64,000 bases of DNA. Origin: Sanghuangporus weigelae. Taxonomy: Eukaryota; Basidiomycota; Agaricomycetes; Hymenochaetales; Hymenochaetaceae. The DNA lies in assembly GCA_033182465.1 (NCBI GenBank), contig CP137318.1, positions 1,674,001-1,738,000 of the forward strand, in the 5' to 3' direction. The translations under genes and the position numbers were made by a program. Shown piece after piece: positions 12,412-24,487 of this stretch (the stretch's first letter is position 1; every line of letters begins with the position of its first letter). The notes below the pieces were generated by a model, which did not search any database, was not told the origin of the DNA, and worked only from the letters and a program-made list of their open reading frames with translations.

Positions 12412-13422
12412 TGCTCAGAAGTCGTGAATAGAGTACAGACAGAAGATGGGGAGACCTCTGAGGGATGTGATATGGGAAGAATGGAGCTGTTTATATGCAG
12501 CAAGCAAGCATGAAACGGAGGATTGAGTCATGGTCTAAACAAGAGCCGTGAGTGGTCAGTGATTGATCGGGTCCATCTCAATTCGGCGTCTCCGTCATCC
12601 ATTCCATTCCATCCGCTCGCATAGCTACTATGAATTCTTCCCTTTTGTCACTGTGAGCTTTGGACACACAATTGCAGCAGCTCCATATTACTGCCATCTA
12701 TCCTATCAATCTATCTCCTCCATCAAATATAAACTGAACAATACTCCGTGTTTGGGGGAAATCACATCACAATATCACAATGCAATGAACGGCAATGCAC
12801 TCAGGACCAGGACCATGAGTAAGATCACCGTCTCGATCGGCGTGTCGGTCCGCCACCGTCTCGTCTAGCGCCGCACAGCCCCCGACGTGCAGGCATAGCT
12901 TACATAGCCAATTACCTTCTTAATTGCCTTTTTATGCGCCTCTCCGAGCCAAGGCAAAGGCAGATCACGCTACCTTTGAATAATTAGCCGACTTTCCCGT
13001 CTTCCTTTTATCTCGTGTATTCAAAAAATCGATGTATTGTACGTACGTATGAGCAAGCACGCTCTCAATTTCATTATTATTTTGTGAATACACGCAAGTA
13101 GCATGAAACAAGACACGCCCGCCCGCGTAATGTAATTCGTACCCGCGCGGCCGAACAAATCGAATGTCGAAACAAAAAGAACGTAAAAGGTATTGCAATT
13201 ACTACGCTCGAAGGATCGAATAGAACGTGAAATCAGCACTGCTTCATAGCTTATTCAAATAAAAAACAAAAGAAGAGCGAAGCGAGTGGAGAGTAAACGA
13301 AGCAACTTCAATGCCTACGAATTTGACAAATGAAACAAAAAAAGGTAAGAGAAATTCCATCGGATAATCATCTCTCGCGCAATTAACGCGCTGGTAAAAA
13401 CGGACCGTACATCCAATCACCT
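12412..13422. other. Intergenic region between two minus-strand genes
   Basis: About 1 kb that should hold the promoter of the 11,200-12,411 gene and the 3' untranslated region of the 13,423-17,254 gene. It is AT-richer than the coding parts, with A-runs near 13,260-13,345. No gene seen. Confidence 0.5.
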
Positions 13423-16400
13423 TTATGCTTCCCGATCCATGCCATTCCGCGCAGTCGATACCGACGGAGACGTCCGCCCAACGCGCGGCAAGGGCGTCAA
13501 AATCTCAAACTGGCTATCATCGAAGCTCGACCGCATCCCATCGGATGCATCACCGCTCGCAGGACTGGCCAACGACAGCGTCACACTCCCGCTCATGCTT
13601 CCCTTATTCAGACCGCCCTTCCCGAACGATAATGGCGGCACCACAGATACCGGAGTCGGAAGAGGGTCAACTGACTCTTGAGAAGAATCCGTAGACCTCT
13701 GCGCCTGGGGCTTCCGCCGTCCATATGTCCTGTCGTCACCCGCATTCGTATTCGAAGCCATCGAAGTCAGCATCGTAGAAACAGACCCTCGCGACTGGAT
13801 CCGTGAATGCTGGCTCATTCTGTATTCGGCAGGAAGATCCGGGACAGAAGGTGACTGCAATGCACTCGTCGACGAGATGCTGCTGTTACCTCCGCTCCGT
13901 ATCAGACTTGCAACATCCGCAATGCTCGGCCGCCGTCGGCGAGGCTCCGATGAGTCCGTCGAAGATGATCCTTCAGATCCATTCTTCCATTTGCTCACAA
14001 GTGACTTCCGCATAGAACGCTTCTTCTCAGCAGTTGGAGTCTGGGATTGCGCGGCCGTTCGTGCCTGCGACGCAGCATTAGGCGGGAACTGGTACGGAGT
14101 TTGAACAGACGGCGACGGCGTCTTCCGAGGCGCGAACTTTGAGTCCTGGTCAAAGTAGAATGGATCAAGTCCGGAATCCCGAAGAGATTTATGTGGCTTT
14201 TGACTTCCTCGCGTTGATCCAGACGGGAACGGCACTGATGGAGACGGTGTCCGTGATACATCCGTTTCCGTGTAGTTTAAGGACAATGCCGAGCTCGAAG
14301 GGCGGGAAGGTAATGTGGACGGGTCAAGATTCGCTGGCATCGACGCTCCGGAGGTCGAAGGTTTGTCATTCTTCCGCCATAACTTTCTAAAGCTCTTCAT
14401 CGACACAAGGCTCGGCCCTTTATTAACCTTCAGCGATTGCTGTTCTTCCGCTACAGAGTCGACCGAGAACCGACTAGACGGCGCCTGTGAATGACGTCCG
14501 GTGCTCGGACCGGCGGGCGGCATGCCATTCCTGAGCGACGAGTTGCGCTCCGGAGGATTGCTCATGTTGCTGGATGCGTTATCGTTAACGGAAGATGGGA
14601 ACCGCCCGAAGGGGTCCGGTGAAAGCGGCAGCACGGGGGATCCAGCTTCCTGTGCTTGTTGCGCAAGCGACGGCTGCAGTTTAGGCTGCTCGGCGTAGAA
14701 ACCCGCTTCTTCTTCATATTGTCTCACTCTCGCTCTGGACTCTGACGTTTCCCGAGATGCGCTAAAATTGCTGAGCATAGACGAAATTGAAGATGAATTC
14801 TTCCGCTTCTCCATCCCAGCTTTTGCTACTCCGCTTGCCTTCCCATTCAAGATGACTCTTGGAGGAGAGTTTGTCAGATTACCTGACTTCAGACTCCGTA
14901 AAGAGCTGGTTGGAGACAGCAATGGGTCTCCTTCACCCCGGCCGGCTAGAACGGAATACGGCACGGAAGGCCACGCAGCTTGTTCGGGAGTATCATACAT
15001 TACATTCCTTAAAAAATGCCGAAATGAGAAATATATTTAATCGTCCCCTTTGACTTGTATAATAGGCAGGACATACCCGTCCGAGCCCGTCTTTAATCGA
15101 TGAGGACCTTTAAAGCTGTCTGCCTCCGGGCTGGGCGTTCCAACCAGAGCAGGTTGCTTAAAAACGGGTGGCCCAATCGTACTACCGGCTCGTCCATCTT
15201 GTCGTTGGTATGTTTGACTAGGATCAAGACCAGAGGACAGAAACTGCATGCTCTGCGAGCCTGCATGATGCGGCTGAGAAGGCGGTGATGAAAAACTACT
15301 TCTTTGAGGAGGAGCAGATCGAAGATAGATGCCATTCGGCTGCAAGACATCAGGAGAAAGATCCACAGTCTTGAGGGCTCGAGGAGAAAATTGAACTAGA
15401 TTCTAAATTAATGCAAGTCAGAATGTTATTCAAACTAAATGTGAGCCTAACTTACGCGCTCGAGTACATCCAACTCTTCACGAACTTTGAGTTGCATGGC
15501 GCGATGCTCCTCAATGTCAATCTAGGTTTGCATAGATTTAGCCTCTTCGGCAACGGATTTCACCACAAAATGCAAATAACACCTACCTCTCCGAGGTCGA
15601 GTTCAAGGTCGTCATATATGACTCCGACCCTCTTCTCCCGTATTGTCTCTTCGTCATCGCGTTTCTCGGACAGATAAGGAAGACGGGAACTACCCTCAGT
15701 ACTACTGGACGTGTAGGGACTAGGTGTTGCCGTTGCAATGCCTATCTCTAGCTTGCCACCGCTATTTGCAAGATTCAACGGAGCCGGTACTTTGTTTCTC
15801 TGCAGCTGCGGTTGATTTTGAGCATTCCATAGCGCTACGACTTCTTCATCTGACACTCCGCTCCGATCAGGATGGTCTGACTCTAATGGATTACTCAAAG
15901 ATGCACCGTCGAGAGCCAGGCCGCCTTTGGTCCTTCCATTTGGCCGGCGCGATTGCAATTCAGACCATGCTTCACCGTCTGATCCAAATACATCAGCAAG
16001 CGGATCTCGACGGCGAGGACCAACGCCTGCGGTAAGTTCATCATCGTCACTGAGGCGAGTATAATCTCCTTCCTCATCATCTGAAGAATCTGAAGAGTCC
16101 GAGGACGGAACAACCGCTCCGGTTTTATCGTTAATTGTAATCCGCAACGGAAGTTTGCCCTGGTGGTCGACGTTTTTGCCTTTGCGCTTCTCCATGCTTT
16201 TGCGCGAGCGCCGCCATACATCATACCACGTTCCTATCTTCCGATCAATATCGAACTCAACCTTGGCTAATACGGGGAGGAAGGACGGGCTTCCTAAACC
16301 AGATAGTAATCGCGGGTCTAGGCTAAGAGATGGTGTTTGGGATGTAGCATTAGACAATGTGGTAAAGCTTTGCGAAGAGCTTGATGGTACACCTGGAGAA

Positions 16401-17254
16401 ACTTCTTTCTCCCTATTTTCTTGATTTGTACCTGAAGACATGGTTACAGATTTCGCAGTCGATGGAGTCGATGGAGATGGAGTGAGGGGATATTTGATCG
16501 AAGAAGTACGCTGTAAATCTAGCTTCGCGGGCGAGGAGCGTTTTCGCAGTAACATTGGTCGGCCAGGAGACGCAGGTGAAGATATGCCGTTTGTAAGACC
16601 CAAACCAACTCCACGCATTATGGGTTGCTCTTCTGCCACCTTCGCCCATAGCCACTTCCACACATCTTCGCTTATTCGCGGACCTTTACCCAACACGATC
16701 CTCGATGACGCACCGTATTCCTCTTCATTGACAAGATACAGTACGATTCCATGAGTTGTAGGAAGCTGAAATTCTCGTGCAATGGCGCTGATCTGCGCCT
16801 GCAGAGTCGCATGTAGCGGTACGAGAGTACCCCGTCGAAAAGCTGCAAATGCTTCCGGATCCTTGCGACTTCTGTGAGGAAGGTGCTTTGGCGGAATTAC
16901 ATGGACCAAATATCTCGAGAGAGTCGAGGAGCCGGTTGCAGACGCAGGAGTAGCCGTCTTGGATTCTGGAGACAGGAGCTCCTCAGACGGAGTCCGAGAC
17001 GTGGAAAACGATTTTTTCGAAGCTGTAGGAGGTGGACTGGACGCTGGTAATGGAGTCGAGATACCTAAAGCGTTTGCGAGCTTCGCTAATTTCTGCGGTG
17101 GAAGCGGAGAACGCGGAATGAATGCAGCTTCTGCGACGGCTGGCTTGTGTAGTACCGTGCCTTGCGTCCTGAGATTTGGCATGGCAGGGGCGGTAAACGG
17201 CGAGATATATTCGCCATTGTTGGGTGGATAGAAAGACGAGCGACGGTTGTTCAT
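13423..17254 (-). CDS. Unrecognised large, mostly disordered protein (1,214 residues)
   Basis: Four exons on the minus strand: 17254-15587, 15521-15456, 15402-15077 and 15007-13423, with GT-AG introns of 65, 53 and 69 nt; phases agree throughout. The third intron uses the donor GTATGT within the codon for a glycine and removes the stops that separate two open frames. The start is placed at the ATG of MNNRRSSFYPP because the frame upstream looks like leader. A folded block is likely around residues 100-350 (RYLVHVIPPKHLPHRSRKD, then HGIVLYLVNEEEYG and VWKWLWAKVAEEQP). A short helical exon (DIEEHRAMQLKVREELDVLE) suggests a coiled coil. The C-terminal half is Ser/Pro-rich with repeated basic patches (KKRSMRKSLVSKWKNG), typical of phosphorylated fungal scaffold or cell-cortex proteins. 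I do not recognise the family and assign no function. Confidence 0.7.
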
Positions 17255-18200
17255 AGCAGCTATAATTGCGCGACTGGACTGGAGATAGGATGATTCACTT
17301 AAGTAACGTATCGCAGTTTTCTTTCTCAGATTGAGTGGAAGAGCATGCTCAGGGACGTAGAGACCGACGTGAAGGAGAGATTGAGGCGTTGAGCGAACGT
17401 GATGTCGTCGTTGAGGACCGCGTCTGCGCGAGAGGAGGACGAAGAGGGATGAGGAAGGGAAGCAGCACGAGAGAAGTGAAGCGAGCAAGCAGCTTGATAG
17501 TGTTGTTTTCGCGAGTGATCCCTACATTCAGCTCCATTCGGTTATCCTGGGTTCGGCTTTTGCCGAAATTACAGATTTGCGTTTGATTTCATCATCCAAA
17601 GCTTCAAGTTTATCTTACACTACACTACACTACAGAAACTAAACTGTGCCTTGCCCGCCTATTGGAAGAACATCAATCGGTTTGTGTCCCACTCCGAGCC
17701 CATCTACAACTATCCAACTTGCCAGAATGAACTGCAAAGTCGTCATCCGACGGATCATTTTCGGTCCATTGGTCGCGAGTCACTCTCTCATCTCATATGA
17801 GGTCTGCTTAAACAGGAAACACTTCCCCTTCGGTTATATCTCACCAATCCCATGTACTTGTCTTCAACATGGCCAAGACAAATCTCTTCTGGAAACCTTC
17901 AATTTGCAATGACTATATATCGAGAAGTCAGAGTATAATATTCCTTTACATAAGGAAAATTTGGCTCATGATTAATGTCAAAACAAAATTCATTATGATT
18001 GCCCGCTTGTAACAATGTATATTAGAGGATATGGATGAAATAGTACATGCTTTGCTATGTAGCTAAAGTGATGGTGTAAGAGGGAGAAAAGGGGGCATTA
18101 AGCCCCAAAAACCCTAAGGTGGTCTATACAGATCAAAGAAGAATTGAGCATTATTAACCGCGTGGTCAAAAGACAAGGAACAGTCCGGAGATTCTAAATT
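17255..18200. other. Promoter region and boundary to the retroelement nest
   Basis: Upstream region of the 1,214-residue gene, with a short ACACT repeat near 17,615-17,634, followed by sequence without a gene. Somewhere between about 17,950 and 18,200 host sequence gives way to the 3' end of a LINE on the minus strand; no clear poly-A or target duplication marks the exact edge. Confidence 0.4.
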
Positions 18201-18777
18201 TTAACGGTAGAAATACTGATAGCGTAGCACTGCATAGCGTATGCATGTCGAGAGGCGGTGGTCTACAGTATCCTGTTGACGGTCCGCCAGGCAGAGAGGT
18301 GAGTGGTTACGTATAAAACGGGAGAGGGTTGTGCCCGTGTTAGACATGTTCGCGACGGTCTGGAGGTATCGTACCTCCTGTTTACGCTTCCACGGCCACT
18401 TGAGGGGTGGTAGCAGGTTGTAGCTAGGCTTTCCCAGGAGTTCACGTCTCCACGGGGTCGTCACCGTGTGATGTCCTAGCTGCACCCATCGTCGGCTCGC
18501 TTGTCGCCAACTCTTAAGGAAATACTCCTTGAGGTAAGCGACGCTGCCTGGTACCGTCGCGAGTGGGATGTCCAAGAAATCTTCCGGCTGCTCCCCGGTT
18601 GATTCGAAAAAACAGAGTGGGGTGTAAATAAAAATGATATGCATGGGGTGTAGATTTGGAAGGTAATGAGAGATTAGATATGTGAAATGACGGGTGTAGG
18701 GATCCTTCGTACGTTCGAGAGAAAATAAAGGAGGAAGATAACTAGATACAATATATACCGGATAAGCATGATGTGCT
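18201..18777 (-). mobile_element. LINE, 3' part of the ORF (left piece)
   Basis: Minus-strand frame ending at a stop at 18201-18203. The C-terminal part reads SWRQASRRWVQLGHHTVTTP... then DTVDHRLSTCIRYAVLR, which resembles the His/Cys end of LINE ORF2 proteins after the RNase H region (pattern C...H....C). The last five bases, GTGCT at 18773-18777, are repeated at 58884-58888 where the same LINE continues, so this piece and the right piece were once adjacent and were separated by element A. The 3' untranslated part and tail of the LINE were not delimited. Confidence 0.6.
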
Positions 18778-20316
18778 TGTTAGGACCAGTGTTTTTAGAC
18801 GAGGTGGTCAGTCTAAGCGTACCGGAACAAGTCCCTGCTTATTCCTTCTGATGATAATTGATTGGAGACGGAACGAAGGTTATAGATGTACTACTTTAGA
18901 AGCGAGCGATAGGCTCAAGCTTGACCTCAGTAGTAGAACAGGGTTTCAATCAAAGGGTACAGTTTTCGATTGAGAGTACAAAATAATTTTGCTGAGGGAC
19001 AATGCCCCGCTCAGCTGGCCCTTAAATAACCTATTTACTAAATAGTACCGACTACCTATTACTACCGACTACAGCCTTGCTATTGGTCTAGACAATATGT
19101 TTTCTCTGACACCAGTACTCTACTCTGGTGCCAACACCGATACTTTCCTCTAGTGTTGAATCACAATACTGCTACCATATTAGGAGGGTTTGTTTGAGTC
19201 CTACTACCCCGATGCTTCGAGAAGCTTCTTCCGTGCTTCCTCCGATCTGCAATCGTTATCACATGTTAATCTCTCCTTATCTTTACCCCGCGATCCTTCT
19301 CCGTTCCCAGACGGGTTCCCATGATAGTTGCCAAGCTATCGCTTCTCTGGCGCTCCATTCCCGGGCCGAGCTTCTGCCGCTTAATCCTCGATCATGGGGG
19401 AGATAGTGATATCAGGGTTAGAGATCGGCAGAGCTTGCCGATCTTCTCCCGGCGCATGAGTGTACTCCGCTACACTCCTTCTGTGCCTCGCCGCGACTTC
19501 GATGTCTGATAGTTGTAGTCCTGGGCCCGTGGTTAGCCGTAGCCTCTGTCCAAAGTGCTCGCGGCTATTCCACTCATCAACTGTAATTACCCCTGGCTCT
19601 GACGCTCGCCAAGCCTGCATTAAGCGTTCTATCGCTTCTTCCGTAAGATGTTCAATGTCCGAAGGTGGCCGCTTGTAAACTGGCCAATCTACTTCCACTG
19701 CCGTGTGACTGCACAAGGTCTGGTGCCGATGCTGATTGATCCAAGCTCGCACGCCGACCTTTAATGCATAGACATCCCTATCGCTAAGCCATATGGATAC
19801 CTCATGGTCGTATGCACTCATTCCGTGGTTCGGTAATGGTTGGTCTTCTGTTCGTTCCGAGGGTCCGGGCTTATGCCGAATCTTGACATCGGCTGCTTCC
19901 CTTGACACTAACCGTTCCGTGAAGTTTTTCATGAGCCATTCCGCAAGTACCCAGCTTCGTTGGTAGGCCAAGTAACAATTGGCGCACACCAAGCTCTCAT
20001 GTACAAATCTTCTAGTTGCACCACGCCGATAATGTCTTCGTTGCAGGAGTTCCGTATACCTTGCGACATTCCTTTCTTCCATCGCCGCCAGACTGCGTTC
20101 CGGCGGTGGAGTATGTCCAATGTGCATATTAGTTAGTCCTAATTGCAAATCATTAGAGTCCTCCGTGTCTTCTCCAGACGATCCGTGGTTTGCTACTCTT
20201 GAGTCGCCACCACTGTTCTGCCGTAGTAGCCTTTCGAAATAGTCTTGATTTGGCATCACAACTCGGTGTGTAAAATTTAGCCCACGCCGCATTAGATAAC
20301 CACAATTTTCGTAACA
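18778..20316 (-). repeat. 3' LTR of element A (1,539 bp)
   Basis: In the direction of the element it begins TGTTACGAAAATTG and ends GGTCCTAACA, so it has the short inverted ends TGTTA/TAACA. U3 is about 1.3 kb and codes for a 303-residue protein; R-U5 is about 216 bp. It follows a purine-rich tract. Flanked on the outside by GTGCT. Confidence 0.9.
19381..20292 (-). CDS. LTR-encoded protein of family A (303 residues)
   Basis: The ORF starts 24 bp inside the LTR and fills most of U3, ahead of the TATA-like box. The product is hydrophilic, with an acidic, Ser-rich N-terminal part (SSGEDTEDSND), a central CANCYLAYQRSWVLAEWL segment with a CxxC pair, and a C-terminal half rich in short charged helices. 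I do not recognise a domain. Long versions are open in three of the four A-family LTRs in the window and the fourth is open over nearly the same length, with very few amino-acid differences. It would lie at the 3' end of the genomic RNA, as the sag gene does in the LTR of mouse mammary tumour virus. Function unknown. Confidence 0.65.
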   Translation of the reverse strand: MRRGLNFTHRVVMPNQDYFERLLRQNSGGDSRVANHGSSGEDTEDSNDLQLGLTNMHIGHTPPPERSLAAMEERNVARYTELLQRRHYRRGATRRFVHESLVCANCYLAYQRSWVLAEWLMKNFTERLVSREAADVKIRHKPGPSERTEDQPLPNHGMSAYDHEVSIWLSDRDVYALKVGVRAWINQHRHQTLCSHTAVEVDWPVYKRPPSDIEHLTEEAIERLMQAWRASEPGVITVDEWNSREHFGQRLRLTTGPGLQLSDIEVAARHRRSVAEYTHAPGEDRQALPISNPDITISPMIED

Positions 20317-20327
20317 TTCCTCCTCCT
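20317..20327 (-). other. Polypurine tract of element A
   Basis: On the minus strand the bases next to the 3' LTR are AGGAGGAGGAA, a typical plus-strand primer site. This supports the assignment of 18778-20316 as the 3' LTR. Confidence 0.7.
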
Positions 20328-20554
20328 AAGATCCACTTCGGACTGCAAGGAGAGTGTGGATCCAATTAATTGTGGTAGCCATAATCTTGCTGTTTCGTTT
20401 GGTTCCTTACCGGGCCTCGATTCCGTGTCGGCCTCCAACATACTAGCTGCTTCCAAACAGGCTAGGATATAGTTAATGGATATATCATATCCTTCCAGCA
20501 TCAATTTCTGACGCTAGGGATAGTTTAACGACGTGTCCGGGTCGTACTTCTTCT

Positions 20555-22019
20555 CTAAGCCTCACTGACCTCGCTATCCGTCGAGTCAGCATGATACCAA
20601 TCGTTATAGGAGAGTCCTTCCTCTAGTCCTTCCATCCTATCGTATCTTCGTATAGGTAAAGCGTTTGCTCGGGTGAATGGCCGTTTAGCAGCTCTCCAAT
20701 GATGCTTGTGCCATTCTGGATAGGCAAAATCTCGTTGCTTTATACCTGTCTTGTTGTCGTATTTCCTTCGTTGTCTAGTTCTCTGCAGCACCTTTCTCCC
20801 ATAAAGCGTGCTCAGGTAATAGTCGTCCGCTCTGCGTACATCCAGAAGTCTCTGCGCCAAAGCGACAATTCCTGCAACCTTCTTTCTAAAGGGAAGGTTC
20901 ACGGCGTCCGGCCAACCGTTCCTTTCGTGATACTCTCGCAATTTTTCGGGGGCGTTGCGTAGCCCTTCTACAGGTTCCCAGGTATTTTCCTCTTCGGGGT
21001 AGCCGAGCCATTTAACCTGGTATTCCCATGTGTTGTGCCGTTTCCTCATGTCCCGAATTACTTCTACTTCGTATTCGGCTTCTCCAGCAATGACTTCTGG
21101 TGGTGGTCTTGTTCGTTGTGTCGGATCTTTTCGTTCTCGATAGGGAATTAATAGTCCTGCGTAAAACACCGGGTGGATCCTCAGTTCCTTTGGAAGGTCC
21201 AGCTCGTAGTTGACTGGCCCATGCTTCGCGACGATCTTGTAAGGTCCAATATTTCTGTCACCTAATTTCCTAGTAGGGACTAATAGTGTTAGATTTCGGC
21301 CATCTAACATGACCTTATCTCCGATCTCGAATTCCGGCATCGGGCCTCGGTGTTTATCTGCAAACTTCTTCATTGCATCTCGTGCTTTAGTAAGTGCTTC
21401 CAACGCTTCTTGTTGATGCTTCATCCGCATTGCCACATAGTCTTGAGTACCTTGGATCGGAAGCTTAAATCCTACTTCCGGCTGAAACCCATAAACCATT
21501 TCAAACGGTGACTTCCCAGTACTTGAGTGACTTCGACTGTTATAGGCAAATTCCGCCATAGGAAGATGTTCGTCCCAATCATCCTGTTGCAGACTGGAAT
21601 AGCATCTTAGCAGCTGTTCCATTTCCTGGTTCACTCGTTCCGTTTGTCCGTCTGTTTGTGGATGATATGCCGTACTAAGCTTCGTTTCGATTCCAAGGGC
21701 CTGGTTCACTTGTTCGGTAAACCGGCTTGCAAACTGCGGTCCCCTGTCGCTAATTACTGTTTTTGGGGTTCCAACCTTGCTGTAGACATGTTTGATCATC
21801 ATGTCAGCAGTGGTTTTCGAGTTTGCATTTACAGTGGTAGGTATAAATGTTCCCATTTTTGAGAACCGATCTACTACCACTAGTATTGCATTGTTTCCTT
21901 TGCTCGTAGTTGGAAGTCCGGTGACGTAGTCCATAGTAATTTCTTCATAGGGCCGATTCATTACTGGCAGCAGTTGTAAAGGCGGTTGCGTCTTTCCTCG
22001 TCTTGCCTTCGTCCGTTGG
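20555..22019 (-). CDS. Element A pol, integrase core and chromodomain part
   Basis: Minus-strand ORF with the integrase catalytic region: EEITMDYVTGLP (first Asp), VISDRGPQFAS (second Asp) and HPQTDGQTERVNQE (Glu), followed by the GPY-like region (GPYKIVAKHGPVNYELDLP) and HPVFYAGLL. A chromodomain follows (EYEVEVIRDMRKRHNTWEYQ, VKWLGYPEEENTWEP), as in chromoviruses, where it guides integration to marked chromatin. About 115 residues of basic then acidic tail extend beyond the chromodomain. The piece ends at the solo LTR inserted at 22020; the upstream part of pol lies at 35859-38526. Part of a broken element. Confidence 0.85.
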
Positions 22020-22079
22020 TGTTATGAAAATTGTGGTTATCTAATACGGCGTGGGCTAAATTTTACACACCGAGTTGCG

Positions 22080-22955
22080 ATGCCAAATCAAGACTATTTC
22101 GAAAGGCTACTACGGCAGAACAGTGGTGGCGACTCAAGAGTAGCAAACCACGGATCGTCTGGAGAAGACACGGAGGACTCTAATGATTTGCAATTAGGAC
22201 TAACTAATATGCACATTGGACATACTCCACCGCCGGAACGCAGTCTGGCGGCGATGGAAGAAAGGAATGTCGCAAGGTATACGGAACTCCTGCAACGAAG
22301 ACATTATCGGCGTGGTGCAACTAGAAGATTTGTACATGAGAGCTTGGTGTGCGCCAATTGTTACTTGGCCTACCAACGAAGCTGGGTACTTGCGGAATGG
22401 CTCATGAAGAACTTCACGGAACGGTTAGTGTCAAGGGAAGCAGCCGATGTCAAGATTCGGCATAAGCCCGGACCCTCGGAACGAACAGAAGACCAACCAT
22501 TACCGAACCACGGAATGAGTGCATACGACCATGAGGTATCCATATGGCTTAGCGATAGGGATGTCTATGCATTAAAGGTCGGCGTGCGAGCTTGGATCAA
22601 TCAGCATCAGCACCAGACCTTGTGCAGTCACACGGCAGTGGAAGTAGATTGGCCAGTTTACAAGCGGCCACCTTCGGACATTGAACATCTTACGGAAGAA
22701 GCGATAGAACGCTTGATGCAGGCTTGGCGAGCGTCAGAGCCAGGGGTAATTACAGTTGATGAGTGGAATGGCCGCGAGCACTTTGGACAGAGGCTACGGC
22801 TAACCACGGGCCCAGGACTACAACTATCGGACATCGAAGTCGCGGCGAGGCACAGAAGGAGTGTAGCGGAGTACACTCATCCGCCGGGAGAAGATCGGCA
22901 AGCTCTGCCGATCTCTAACCCTGATATCACCATCTCCCCCATGATCGAGGATTAA
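22080..22955 (+). CDS. LTR-encoded protein of family A in the solo LTR
   Basis: Same protein as in the other family-A LTRs, readable from the internal Met of MPNQDYFERLL for 291 residues. It shares the CANCYLAYQRSW segment and the same C-terminal end (NPDITISPMIED). It belongs to a solo LTR, so it should be regarded as a remnant unless transcripts are found. Confidence 0.5.
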   Translation: MPNQDYFERLLRQNSGGDSRVANHGSSGEDTEDSNDLQLGLTNMHIGHTPPPERSLAAMEERNVARYTELLQRRHYRRGATRRFVHESLVCANCYLAYQRSWVLAEWLMKNFTERLVSREAADVKIRHKPGPSERTEDQPLPNHGMSAYDHEVSIWLSDRDVYALKVGVRAWINQHQHQTLCSHTAVEVDWPVYKRPPSDIEHLTEEAIERLMQAWRASEPGVITVDEWNGREHFGQRLRLTTGPGLQLSDIEVAARHRRSVAEYTHPPGEDRQALPISNPDITISPMIED

Positions 22956-23630
22956 GCGGCAGAAGCTCGGCCCGGGAACGGAGCGCCAGAGAAGCGATAG
23001 CTTGGCAACTATCATGGGAACCCGTCTGGGAACGGAGAAGGATCGCGGGGTAAAGATAAGGAGAGATTAACATGTGATAACGATTGCAGATCGGAGGAAG
23101 CACGGAAGAAGCTTCTCGAAGCATCGGGGTAGTAGGACTCAAACAAACCCTCCTAATATGGTAGAAGTATTGTGATTCAACACTAGAGGAAAGTATCGGT
23201 GTTGGCACCAGAGTAGAGTACTGGTGTCAGAGAAAACATATTGTCTAGACCAATAGCAAGGCTGTAGTCGGTAGTAATAGTGAAAGGATCCGCTCAAAAA
23301 CTCGCATCAGGATCGACACGATCAACAGATCTACACGATCAGCTTTCCAAACGCGACCGGTAACCAAGCCAGCTATCAAAGGCCCAAGCAATCGAGCGGC
23401 CTAGGCAACAGTAACCCGTTACCACCCGAGCGCTAGAAGCACCGAAGCGGATACGTAATCCCGCTAACAGCTAACACCGCCGACCGCCTATTACCGCGGA
23501 CTACCACTCTAACGCCGCCGACCAAGCAACCAGAGCGACCTCGATCAAAAGAAGCGATCAAACTTCTTAGAAGTCCAGAAGCACAACTACTAAAGCCTAA
23601 ACGCTAAAAGGCTAAAGGCTAATAAGGTTT

Positions 23631-24272
23631 ATGGAGACCTCACTGGCATTTCAGCACTGTCAAGTCTGTGCACGAGTTTACATGGTCCTTTATGAAGTAT
23701 ACTACTTAGTATGCACGGCAACGGTTGGTACGCGTGACTGTCACATCGAAACCGAGCGACACCTTCAGGATACAATGCATTCCAATCCACCAAGCCCAAT
23801 AGTACCCAAGAAACGAGAGGAACTCACGATCACAACTCGGACCCCTCGAACTGCGAACCCGATAACTTGGAGAATGATTGGATGGTATAGACCGGAGTTG
23901 CACACACCATGTCCAGCATCTACGATACAGGCAAACCTTTATTTACCGAGAGATGCGAACCTGGAAACCAAGCAATTACAACTCCTTATACAACGAAGGA
24001 TATGGCGCTACATTCGAGATATACGATACGAAGGCAAAGCATGGCTAGTCACCAGAACCCAGCAGAACCCACCAGCAGAGCTTATGCAGTTCATGATATG
24101 CCTTGGACCATACTCTACACCGACCCGACACCTTAACACTGACGTGCGAGTTATGCTTACCCTCGCTGGACCTCGAGATGAATTCCGAAGAATCACATAC
24201 CGAGCAGCCTACATCGCTCCAAGAGCAAAGATGCCACTCAATGACGGCAATGACATCGTTATGGAGTACTGA
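23631..24272 (+). CDS. LTR-encoded protein of family B (213 residues), 5' LTR copy
   Basis: ATG-started ORF inside U3. The N-terminus has a CxxC pair followed by aromatic and hydrophobic residues (FQHCQVCARVYMVLYEVYYL), then a Pro/Thr-rich linker and a basic helical region (LQLLIQRRIWRYIRDIRYE). The C-terminus is DVRVMLTLAGPRDEFRR... and ends DGNDIVMEY. No domain recognised. All four LTR copies of B in the window encode the same protein. The layout parallels the larger protein in the A-family LTR; both have a CxxC next to an aromatic-rich helix, but homology is only a suggestion. Function unknown. Confidence 0.65.
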   Translation: METSLAFQHCQVCARVYMVLYEVYYLVCTATVGTRDCHIETERHLQDTMHSNPPSPIVPKKREELTITTRTPRTANPITWRMIGWYRPELHTPCPASTIQANLYLPRDANLETKQLQLLIQRRIWRYIRDIRYEGKAWLVTRTQQNPPAELMQFMICLGPYSTPTRHLNTDVRVMLTLAGPRDEFRRITYRAAYIAPRAKMPLNDGNDIVMEY

Positions 24273-24487
24273 CAGTGGAGCATTCCATATCGGAGCACCA
24301 CCTCTATTGTCTCAGTCAGCAACTCCAAAGAATTCTGTCATAGTGGAGACGACCTTACAAAGATTGGAGCAAAGTGGAGCGAAGCGCAGCAGGATGACAA
24401 AGGAACAGATGTAATGGTGGAGGAAAGTGGAGTAAAGTGGAGACAGGATGAGTAAGAAATAGGACGGAAAATGGAATATCTGGGAGC

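Noticed and set aside
18778-20316. Insertion of this LTR as an isolated element without target duplication
   Set aside because: Its outer flank GTGCT does not match its inner flank, but it matches the outer flank of the LTR at 57345-58883. Together with the polypurine tract this shows it is the 3' LTR of element A, not a separate insertion.
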